Origin: Cucumis sativus
Taxonomy: Eukaryota > Streptophyta > Magnoliopsida > Cucurbitales > Cucurbitaceae
NCBI RefSeq assembly: GCF_000004075.3
Contig: NC_026658.2
Location: 17,658,075-17,722,074 of the forward strand
Length of the DNA: 64,000 bases
Reading direction: 5' to 3'
Shown here: positions 31,755 through 42,744 of the stretch, one piece after another
Position numbering within the stretch: position 1 is the first letter of the stretch
Layout of the letters: every line of letters begins with the position of its first letter
Notes under the pieces: model-generated
The model's input: the letters and a program-made list of their open reading frames with translations, nothing else
Databases searched by the model: none
What the model was told of the DNA's origin: nothing
Made by a program: the position numbers and the translations under genes

Positions 31755-34700
31755 TGTTAGCTTCACTCAAGTTTTCCAGGTTTTGTTTCCTTTGTTCACA
31801 AATTGGCTGAAGAATCGAACTCCATTAAGATTTGCATATTTCTATGCTCAATGCTAAAAAAAGTAGTGCAGAATATAAGGAATTAGATTTTTCCTTCTTC
31901 AGGCACGTATTATCAACTTCAAAGTTAGATATCATATTCCCTACACTCACATTTTCAGAAGGAAAAAAGAAAAAAAAATCTTTTAGTTTGCCATTAAATG
32001 CTCTAGAATAAAACAGCTGATGTAGTCAAAAGCTCCATGATGACAAAGCATCATTATACAACCTTTTGCAACTACTTTAAAATAGGTTAAAGTGTGGTTT
32101 TAGTCTCGCACCTTGAAGATTGTTTAGGTTTAGTTTCTTTTTAATCTTCGCGCTTTTTATAAATTTTAAAGTTAATTTGTTATTGTTGATAAATACTTGT
32201 TATTATCTATTAGCATTTTTACTATAGTTTTGAAAACGCATAAGCATTTTATATTTATTTGCATGAAAATTATTATTATTGTTTAGCTTATTTTGGTAAA
32301 AAATAATTTTGAAAAACAAAATTTAAGGTTAGTTGAAAATACAAAAGCTAAAATTGAACAAAAAGAATGGTAGTTTTTTATGTTTTGGCATTTATTTTAT
32401 TTTTGTTTTTGTATTTTAATAATTCAAAATTAGTTGTTATACTTATGATAGTAGTTGAGTCATTCTTAGTAATTAATAAAATAGAATATTAAATTTCAGG
32501 TAGAAAATACACTATGTGGATATACTTTTAAATTTTATAAAGAGTGTTTATCGAAACTAGCCTGCTTTTTAAATAGGATTCAGCAAAAAAAAAAAAAAAA
32601 AAAAATGAAACTCAAGCTTTTGTATTTTTAAGCTATAAAAGATAATATTGTTTTGAGCTAACTTATTTATAAATCAGCATTTTTCATTAGAAGGCAATGT
32701 TGGATCATGTTATGTAATCTAATTTAAGATTTACATTTGAATTGAGTGTTTTAGTCGAATTGCAAATGACTTTTTTTTTTTTATAATTTTCAATGAATTT
32801 CTATCGTTTTATACTTTATAATCTCAATTTTGTAAAGTTGTCAATTTTCACATATTTCAACACCTCCTTTGATCACCAATAATATAGCTCTTCAAATAAC
32901 GTATTATGATAGTTACATTCTACCCAAAACAATTTCACTTTAAGAAAATATTTTCCATAAATACGACAGACATATCACAATCTGCTTGGTTATTGGAACG
33001 AATTATTTTGGAAAAGCATATTTTCAATTACTGTGGATTAATTTCATTTTCTTTTTCTTCATATTAAAAATAAACAAGAAAGAAAGAAAGAAAAAGAGAA
33101 CCTATTTCTTCCTGTTGACGTGGCAATCAACCGACATTCCATTTGAAGTTTTGAAATTGTGCAATTTCATTTAAATCTTCAACTGTTTTCTATTTTAGGC
33201 AAACTATCTTTAAATTTCTCTCCTAAATGTAATACTGTTTTTATATAATATAAAGTAACCCCACATTTTTAATAATTTTACTATTGTCAATTCTTTTTGT
33301 TTTTTTTTGTTTTTTTTTTTTTTTTATCAGAAAGTGAATTTAAAGTTAACCTTAATTTAAAGAAAAAGAATGAATAAATAAATAAGGTGTTAATGAGGGA
33401 GTTGTGTACGTTTCGTTTGAAATAAATAATTGAATTACGTGTTACAAAGTGATGCAATGGTATCAGGAAATTGTCCCCTCTTTAAGAATCCTCCTGTAAA
33501 AAGTACTTCTAAATTTTGAACACCGACTTTTCTCCCAAAGGAAAAAAAAGTTTTTAATTACATTAACCTTTAACCGATATTTTAGGTGTGACGGTAACTT
33601 ATACTTCAAATTCTCCAACAATTTTTTTATTTTAATTTTTATAAAATATTCTATTTTAGAATCTAAAATTTGTCTATATTTTATAAAAAAAATTGTTCAT
33701 TTTTCTCATTTTAAAAATGTACCTTTTCAGGAGCTATCTCTCCTCTTTGCAAATGCTATTGTTATCATAATAAATTGTTAATTTAAAAATCTAATTGATT
33801 TAGTGCATGCATTTTATATCAATGTCGTAAAAGAATGATCAAATGATTTTAAAAACTAGGATGAATCTACTTTGTTTCTGACTTTGTGATAGAAGTAGTT
33901 TATATAAAGAACTCAACTAATACTTTATCTTTTTACTTAATGGATTTAGTAGAATAATAGGTTCAAAAGATAAGCCAACCGAAAATGACTATATTAATAA
34001 TATTATAAAAAGATTGTCATCCAAAATCGAAACATGATATATATGTATATATATATAGTAGTTTTGTTAAGAGAGTTTTTTTTTCTTTTTTTTTTCTCTC
34101 TTTGTAATTGAGGTTGGTTAGAGGTTTTTATGTGTTTGTAATAATTTGTCACGGTTGTGTAATTTGTTTTAGGTTTAAAGTTTCTGTCTAGTTTTAAGTT
34201 GAAAAGAAGGTTAGTTCTTGTTGATTGATTTTTTTGTTTTTAATTTTCTGCTTATTCTTAAAATCAATGAGTTGTGATGGGTTCATATGAAATGATTTGT
34301 TTTGTTTTGGAAAAAAATCAAATGATTAGTCAGAAAGAAAAAGAAGATGGAAAAAGAAAGATATAAATAGAAAAGAAAGAAAATGGGGAAGTGAGGATGG
34401 AATTTGATTTCTTATTAAGAGCATTCCCACTTTGGAACAATTGCATTTTTGCCAAACACTTTGATTGTGCTATCTTAACGCACACACTTCCTTCTCAAAT
34501 TAAATCACATTACATCAAATATGTATATATATATATATATTTTTTTTCCTTTTTTTCTTAGAAAAGATATATTTATTAACATTTTTTGTGTTTTTTATGA
34601 AGAAGAGAAATAATATTTTTAGAAAAATAAAATAAAAACCACTTTTTGCTTCCTAAGTAATTGACCAAATAATTTGGCCGACTCTCTTATCCTTCTCCTC

Positions 34701-35055
34701 ATCTCTAATTTCATGGCACATTCTAAGATCTTCCCCACGTGTGCCCTTTATTTGCTTTTACAAATTCATCCGAAAAATAATTCAATTGAATTACTAATTA
34801 TTCTATAAATTTTAGACCATGTTTGAGCCTATTCTTTTTCAAACCATTGAAATTAGTTCGGTAGTTTTCAAATTATTCTAAATTATATTTTAAAGGATTT
34901 TTTTTAAAATATAAAAAATTGGTAAAATATTTACACCGTATAAAACAATTCTGAAAACAAAAAAAGTTCACATCTCCACTATGAGAAATACACAAAATGT
35001 CACAGTCAACACGCTATTAATCGACCACACGCTCACATGAGTAATACACGACCAT

Positions 35056-35360
35056 GTAGTTCTTTTTTAACGATAGAAAAAAAATGCTTCAAATTTAATG
35101 ATCACGTTGATCATGAAAAACGATCGTGTTAATTTTGATAAGTGATCGTGTAGCCCAATGTAAATGATAATTAAAAACTTCCAATCTAACAATTGTGTTG
35201 ACCATTGGTAAAGAATCGTGTTAACTATGGTAAGCAATCGTTTAGACCATATCAACTCGACCGTATAGTTCATTTTGAACGATGGAAAAAGGACTTCAAA
35301 TTTAAACAATATTATTGACCATGATAAACAATCACGTTGACAACGGTAAATGTTCGTTTG
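35056..35360. repeat. Imperfect tandem repeat, about 210-bp period
   Basis: TAGTTC.TTTT..AACGAT.GAAAAA followed by CTTCAAATTTAA starts at 35056 and again near 35265. Inside, shorter units built on GATCGTGTTGACCATG-like words recur six or more times with many changes. Confidence 0.6.
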
Positions 35361-35364
35361 TACT

Positions 35365-35458
35365 ATATCAAAATCGTTTAAATATCATTTTAATGATAGG
35401 ATTTATAAAAGGGAAAGAAATGAGGTAGAATAAAATGATATTTAAACGATTTTGATAT
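35365..35458. repeat. Perfect 28-bp inverted repeat with a 38-nt loop
   Basis: Arms at 35365-35392 and 35431-35458 are exact reverse complements (outer end ATATCAAAATCGTTTAAAT). The loop begins with a 35-nt sequence, from 35392 to 35426, that is present exactly again at 36958-36992. Confidence 0.9.
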
Positions 35459-36042
35459 TCTTGAATATGAGAAAAATGAAGTAGCTTCAGAAAATCTTAC
35501 CGAAAATGGTAAAAATGAAATAGAAGAATAAATTGTTTTAAAATATAAGAAAGAAAGTCTAAGAGAGGAAAAAAAATGGAAGAGAAGATATAAGTGGCAA
35601 ATGAGAAGAAAAAAAAAGAAATGATGAATGGTCAGTAATATTCAAACGTAAATTCGAAAATATTTTATCGACTTCAAGGACTTTTACTTTTTTGTTACTT
35701 GTACGGTAAATATTTTTTAATTTTATTATATTTATGTAAATTAACCTATTTTTAATCGTATAAATTAATTTTAATGATATAAAATAATCGTTAAAAATAT
35801 ATTTACAAATACGTAAATAAACTTCTACAAATATCTATTTATTAGTTTTTGGTTTTAAATGGTATACAATTCTATAGTTTGGAGGTAAAAATTAGTATTT
35901 ATCGTCCTACAAAAGTATATGCATTGAAATCTTTTTTTTTTTCAATTAAATTGGAGGGTTAACCGATTGAAAGATTATTATAAACATACAAAAACGGTAC
36001 ATTTATAACACTGAGATTTACAACCATCAAAAACTCATTTAT

Positions 36043-36110
36043 TGCCAACATGAGCTTAGCTCACTTGTATCTTCAGATCCTGGGTTTAAATCCCCCACTC
36101 TCATTTATTA
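36043..36110 (+). repeat. tRNA-like (SINE head) fragment
   Basis: AGCTTAGCTCACTTG resembles a polymerase III A box, and GGGTTTAAATCCCCC, about 35 bases later, a B box. Spacing suits a tRNA-derived SINE head, but both boxes have mismatches and no cloverleaf can be folded. A similar TTAGCTCAATTGATATA block is at 39963. Confidence 0.4.
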
Positions 36111-37944
36111 CAATACCTTTGAGAAAAAAACTTAATTATTTATTCAAGGGTCAGAGGTTTAAAAATTAAAATAATTTTTTTTTTAAATTGAAATATTGGT
36201 GAACTATTTAAAACAAAATAAAAGACAAAATTCATGATTAAATACGTTCGGTTCTATTCTTTTTTTTTTTTACAATTAAAAAAAAAATTTAACAAAAGTT
36301 GAGGACGGGTATTTTTATTTATTTTATTTCATTGTGTTTTAGTAAGGATGGGTAGAATTTAACTATAAACAAATACAATGGACCAAACTAATGGTAATAG
36401 GAATATCTCCCCACCCTACTTTTACCTTTTCTTTTTTTTTTTTTCTTCTTCTTATTTTTCATTAAAAGAGAGTTATAAATTCAAAGTTAAATTTAAAAAT
36501 AATACATTAAAAAGTGGACAGAAGAAGACAAGCTAAGCGTGGTATGATTGAGTTGGCAAATTTTGATATTCAAAATCCAATTGCTTACTTTATGTTTCCA
36601 CCAAAATAATAAATATGATATTTCTACCTCAACTCCAAATCCAATTTCTAAGTTTGCTATCAAATTTTATACAACTTTTTTATTCATTATTTTTTACTCT
36701 CTATTTCTGTAGCACTAACTAGAAGTACTTTTATATTATATTCTCTCGCTCCTAACAAAATTAAAGAATTCTTCATTTTTTAATTTCGAGATTAAAAATT
36801 TAAATATTTTCACTGCGATAAAAAAGAAATAACAATTTACAAAAAATTAAAGAATAAAAAATAGTAAAACATATATTTAAAAGAAATGGCAAAAAAAAAA
36901 AAAAAAAAAAAAAAAGAAGAAGAAGTTTCTTTTTAAGGAAAAAAGTTGTGGTTCATAAATGATAGGATTTATAAAAGGGAAAGAAATGAGGTGTGGGGCG
37001 CATTGAATTAGGTGAGCGTGGGCTGAATTATTGAATTTTGTCGCATCGTTGAGTTCCCCTACGATGGTTTTAACATTTTGGCCGCTCTTTTTACTCTTTC
37101 CTCTATTTCTAAAAACAATGTGTATCAAATTACGATTCCGCAATTGCCATATGTGATGTTTCAAAGGTGTTTATTCTCTACTAACCTAGTTCAATGATAC
37201 GTGTGACTGTGAGGTGAGAGATTTGAGTATCTAGCTTATATCTCAAAAAGTAATTTTTTCTATAATTGTTTAACACTTAAATTTTATTTTTTACTTTGGA
37301 CAAATAGTTAAACCACCCTCAAACTTTCATTAAAAAATTGAGCCCCTAAATTTATCAAGTTCTAAAATTCATCGTTTAAATTTTCGATAGCTATGGAAAT
37401 TGGGTCCATATCTATACCATTGTTTAAAATTGATCCTTAAACTTATGTATTTTAGTAGAATAAGAGTGAGTTTGAATTTCGAATCACTAACAAAGAACAC
37501 TAACACATTATTTGGAATTTTTGTACGAATAGCCTTCAAATAGAGATCCAAATGAAATCTAGCCCACAAATCAAATTCTAATGAGTAATGACCTTATAAT
37601 GACGTCAATCGACTGCCAATTTACCAAAATAACTTCATATGCGCTCAACCAAAGTTTACTACAAATTTCTTCTCATTTCTATTTTTCGTTTCGTGTCATT
37701 TTAGTAAATGATAAGTGAGTGGAAAATTTAGTTTTCATTTTCAACTTAGTGTACACATATCAAATAATAAAAAATAAAAATGTAAAGAGTTGAGCTTGAA
37801 CATAGGTGGAAAATAATTTTACAACTAAACTAACTTTTAAAATTGATACTAATTTAATTTTTTATATATGTAATATAAAGAGCATAAAATTGAGGAGCTT
37901 TCCCTAATCTATGTTAAATTCGTCCATGGATAAAAATAGTTTTT

Positions 37945-37975
<31 letters not shown>

Positions 37976-38289
37976 GTCTTTGTAAGGTTATATTACAAAT
38001 TTATTTCTAAGGATTTTGAGAACATTATAAATTAATTTATAACGGTTGAACGTTTAGAATTTAATTCCTATAAATAATTATAAACAGACCATAATGACAT
38101 CCTTTAAGGTTGCATGATTATTTGGCTTTTAGCCTAAAAATCACATTGATTAATTTTTCATAAATAATCTATCAATGTTGGTTGAAGTTATGTTCATTTT
38201 TAACTTACCTTTTAGAAAAAATTTAAATATAATTAATATTTTTCCACCAAATAAAATATAAATAAATAAAAATAAAAAATAATTAAGAG

Positions 38290-38450
38290 AAATTGTCAAA
38301 AATAGTAAATTTGACAAAAATATAGTAAAAGTTTCAGATTCTAACAACAATAGACATTGATATTGATAGATACTAATAAAGTTCTATCAATGTTATTGAT
38401 AGTTAGTAATAAAAGTGTATCATTAATAAAATTTAAAATTTTACTAAAAA
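38290..38450. repeat. GATAGAC/TCTATC-type dispersed repeat
   Basis: Contains GATATTGATAGATACTAAT and CTATCAATGTTATTGATAG between AT-rich ends. Related by word content to 28850-29090. Confidence 0.45.
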
Positions 38451-40321
38451 GATATACGTACAAAAAATTAGGCTAATAACATACTGTTTCGTATAAAGAA
38501 TATAATAAATATCCATATGAAAATGAAATATAGTATTTACTTTTTTGGAGAGAGATTATTTAAAATTAATAAATGCAATTAAAGGCAAAATTGACTTAAA
38601 GAGAAATAAGTTTATCTTGAGACTAACGCATACGCATGTATTTAATTCAAACTCACTCCAATCAACTAAAGTATAAATTAAGAAATAATCAATAGGAGAT
38701 GAGATATTAAAAATCATATATTAAAAGAAAAAGGTATAAATTATTGGTTAATGAAAAGACAAATAATAGCCTTGTTTTTCCGGTCCATTAATTTCATAAT
38801 AATGCTTCATTAATCCTCTTTTATTCTCAAACCAAACTATTCACCTATATATATATATAATTAATTAATTAATTAACATAGGTGGATGGTTGAAATTCAT
38901 CTCTTAATTGTTAAAATCAACTTAGCTTAAATAACATATAAGTGTGTTTAGGATTTATATTAGTGTGTAATTCGAATCTTTCCATTTTAAAACTTTTGAA
39001 AAATCATTTTAGTTTCTGTATGAATAATTTTTATTTAATTTAAAGAACATGATAGTGGAAGAATATTCCACCATATTCACTCAAGCATTTGATAACTATT
39101 GGCGGAATGCACATGTTTTAATACTCGTTCAAATATGATGAAATGTTGGTTTCAATCTAAATCTTTAATTTAATCAGTTTTTTAATCAACTAAACTTTGA
39201 GATTGTTGTTTTCATTTTAATTCTCTTCTTAAACCTTTTTTAAATTAAACTTTAAAATACTTTAAAAATAATTATTTTAGTTCTCATTATTTGAAGTCAA
39301 TAATTTAATAGATGGATGTTTATGACATAATTTAGGTTGGAGGTTCAAATTTACATTCTAAAATTTTTGTAGAGCAATTATTACATTCATAAATAATAAT
39401 TTTTTTTTTGCTTAAAAACAGTGAATCAATAAATTTTTGTTCAAATTATTACATACCATACCAACCTTAGTTGTATTTAGAAAAATTTATTTTTAATTTG
39501 CCAAATGATAATTTTAAAATAGAGTTACAGTAAGAGTACAAAATAGTTGGATGCAACTCCACCAATATATTCTACATAGTTGTGCTAAAAAGATTATTTA
39601 AAAGTTGTATGTATGTATTATTTGTTTCAAGGGGAGACATGCATGTGTGTTAATATATATATATATAAAACATATGGAACATCTTATTAGAAAAAGATGA
39701 TGAACTCAATAAAATTGTTGGTCTTATATACATGTATTGACCATCATCAACATATGATGAGTTTGAGATAAGGCACATTCATATGGTAAAAAATAAATCA
39801 AACTTGAGAGAAACTACTCTAAGAATAATGTTGAATTTACGTTGTCATTCAGCATATTATTAAAAAAAAAAATCTTTTTCTTTCTTTTAGTTTTTTCAAA
39901 CCAAAAAAGAAGGTTATTCGTAGTCTCACAAGAGAATAAAATAAATACTAATGGCAATATTAGCTCAATTGATATAAATTAAAGTATGGGCTATCAATCC
40001 CATACGGTAAAAGATTTGAATTTCTTTTAGAAAAAAATATATATATATATATATATATATAATTATTAAAAGAAACCATAAAAAATAATTTAGGTTTGAA
40101 TCATTGTTTATTTAAAAGTTGAAGGTTCAATCTTTCATCACGATTTTGTTATACTAAAAGATAAAAATTGTATTTTAGTTTCCAAATTTTAAGAAATGGG
40201 TGTATTTAGTCATTCAATTTTCAAAGTATATCATCCTCACATATTGAAAAAATTGAAAGTATAGTTTTTAGTTTAACGTAGTTATTAACACACTAGCTAA
40301 TGATTTAATTTTAGGGGTTGT

Positions 40322-40507
40322 TTGGAATGTTTGCAAAAGTGTTTAATTCAAATCTATCCTTATATTGAGAACATATTGGTGATTGAGGAGATTCGTGCTT
40401 TAGGCTTTGTCCATAGGAAGTGGAATTCAGCAACTCATTCTCTAGCCCACACAAGATTTTCTCTCGGGTTCAACATCATTGGTCAACGTTTTTTTCTAAT
40501 TGATTAT
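40322..40507 (+). pseudogene. RNase H-like relic, probably from a LINE
   Basis: The frame reads CLQKCLIQIYPYIENILVIE, then EIRALGFVHRKWNSATHSLA and HTRFSL. The part VHRKWNSATHSLAHTRFSL resembles the C-terminal motif of RNase H-like (RVT_3) domains found at the ends of plant LINE polyproteins (pattern V.R..N..AH.LA). No ATG start and no reverse transcriptase upstream. Function none expected. Confidence 0.5.
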
Positions 40508-42145
40508 TGAATCATTGTAAACATGATATTTCTCTGTTTTAACTAAGTATGATGGTGATTGGTTTTGTTCAAAAAGAAAAAATGTTGAATTTAAAAGAAG
40601 TTATTTTGAAAAAAAAAATAAAAAAGTAGTGTTTAACAATCCTTTATATTAACTTTTTCAAGGATAATTTAAATGAATTTTATTTTTTAAAAATCTAATA
40701 TAATAATGAGTTTTTTTTTTTTTAAATATATTTTTCAATGAAAACCGACCGATAATTAATTACATGAAAATTTGAAAGGTCAATTTTGTGTTGTTTAGAA
40801 GTCCTTTAGTTCTAAAAATTGTCAAACATATTATAAATCATGAGAAAATGAATACTACCATTGAACACCGTATTGAAATTAAATTGTGTGAGGCTCCCTT
40901 TCTTTTTTCTTTTAGACTTAACAAATTATTTAGGTTGGTTTTTTTCTTTTAGTTGACAATAATATAAATACAATTTTTTTTTAATATGTTCATAATTCAA
41001 TTAACGTGAACTTACTATTTGTATTTAAAAAATTAAATAAAAATTGGAAAACCAACCATATTGGTTCCGCTTCAGACATATTATCACTGAAAAGAAAAAC
41101 AATACTTATATAGGAAATAATAAATTAAGTTAGGTGTAGAGAAAATAAAATAAGGAAGAAAATAGAAAGAAAAAAAAGGAAATAATTATAATTATGGGTT
41201 TTAAATGGGAATTAAAAATCACAGTCAAGTCTAGCCGTTACCAGTGAGACCGATCCCTGAGTAATCACATTCCGCCGTTACCGGTGCCACCCCTATGTAT
41301 TTTAGTATATAAAATTATGTTCTTTTTTTCTTTTTTAGAAAATGTGTAGTTTTGAAAATTTATTATTAATATAATATCTTTAATTATTAATATATCATGA
41401 TTCTTAAATTTATTACTTTTTTCTTCAATTTGTAGACATCCTGGTCCCTAAGAATCTTAATCCTTAATATATATATATATATATACACATATATGTGTGA
41501 TAATTAAATAATAAAATATTTTTTAATACAATATAGAGGAAGAGGTCGAGTTATAGATTCGTCAAAGTAGTATTGAACCAAACTCTCAAACTTAATATCA
41601 TATTATTAATAATATTTTGTTATGAATAAACCTACATTGCGTAATTAACTATTATTAAGATAATTTAAAAAATTGTTATAAATATAGAAAAATATATTGT
41701 GAATTTTAGTTGATATAATATTTTAATTTATTTTTCTATAATTAAAATCTACGATTATTATTATTTATTGTTTTTGAAAGTGTTAGAGGCTACCATAGTT
41801 TGGAAATATAGTTTTCTTATTAATTGTTTTATTATTTATTAAATTTTAGTAAATCTATTAATGTTAATTTTTATTAAAATTAGTTAAATAATGACAAGAA
41901 TTTTATAAGAAAACATTGATTTAATATATTTAAAAAATGGATGGTAAAAATGGTAATAAAAAATAAAAAGCAAAGGGAACCAAAAATGAGTTAAAAAGAT
42001 GAAAAAAGAAAAGAAATAAAAAAGAGAAGAGACAAGAAATGGGATGGTAGAGAGATGGGTAAAATGATGTAATCTGTGGAAAACAAGAAAGGAAGGGGTG
42101 AGATTATCCGGCGTGCCGGTGATGTTTTGATACCCTTAAGTAATG

Positions 42146-42155
42146 GACACGTGGC
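42146..42155 (+). promoter_or_regulatory. G-box/ABRE-like element (GACACGTGGC)
   Basis: A perfect CACGTG core with the GACACGTGGC context bound by plant bZIP and bHLH factors, 590 bp upstream of the UDP-GALT1 start and about 165 bp upstream of its TATA box. It suggests abscisic acid or light responsiveness, which is inference. Confidence 0.5.
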
Positions 42156-42312
42156 ATATTGGGACCCGCCATCCCAAGCCTTTTGGGGCTGATTTTGTTT
42201 TCTAAAATTTTTTTAAATAAAATGTTCGAACTTTAGCTTTGTAATACTTTTAATTTTTTCTTTTTTTTTTTTTTTAATTTTTTGAAAAAGGGTAAAAAAG
42301 AATAGAATAAAA

Positions 42313-42319
42313 TATAAAA
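42313..42319 (+). promoter_or_regulatory. Likely TATA box of the UDP-GALT1 gene
   Basis: TATAAAA in the context AAAATATAAAACCC. A start of transcription about 30 bp downstream (near 42345) would give a leader of about 400 nt containing several upstream ATGs and a CT-rich tract at 42610-42660. Confidence 0.45.
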
Positions 42320-42368
42320 CCCAAAAGAAGGAAGCAATTAGCCAAATCCAAATTCTGAATCAATCGCC

Positions 42369-42425
42369 ATGGCCATCCCCTTCTTCTTCTTCCTTTTCAG
42401 CACAGACCCTAAGTTAAACAAATAA
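42369..42425 (+). other. Upstream ORF (18 codons) in the UDP-GALT1 leader
   Basis: ATG in a strong context (CGCCATGGCC) followed by MAIPFFFFLFSTDPKLNK and a stop. A second leader ORF starts at 42507 and codes 22 residues. Whether these repress translation of the main frame depends on the true transcript start. Confidence 0.45.
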
Positions 42426-42744
42426 GCGTTTTTTTTTTCCTTTCTTTTGAGGATTTCAATTTCAATGAATTAGAGAGAGAATTTCAAGTACGATCCTCGG
42501 CACAGATGCATGCCTTCTGCGTTTTTTCTACCCCAAATTCATCCGTTTCATATACTCTAACTTCTTCCTGCTAAACCATTCCCTCACCTCTCAACTACGC
42601 TGAATTGGACCCTTCCTTCCTTTTCTTTTTCCTTTTCCTTTTCCTTTTCCTTTTCCATTTCCAAATTCAGGTTTTGTTTTCTCTTTATTCTATTGGGATT
42701 TTGCTGTTTCTTATTTCGTGATCTGGGGGTCTTACACTAGAGAG

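Larger units (their letters stand above)
31755..42744. other. 11-kb AT-rich region without a supported gene
   Basis: Dominated by poly-A/T tracts and short repeats. It holds an imperfect tandem repeat (35056-35360), a 28-bp hairpin (35365-35458) with its loop copied at 36958-36992, a less AT-rich island (36990-37170), tRNA-like SINE fragments (36043-36110 and 39950-40030), a GATAGAC repeat (38290-38450), and an RNase H-like relic (40322-40507). Its last 600 bases are the promoter and leader of the UDP-galactose transporter gene. No tRNA or rRNA gene and no long coding frame were found. Confidence 0.55.
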
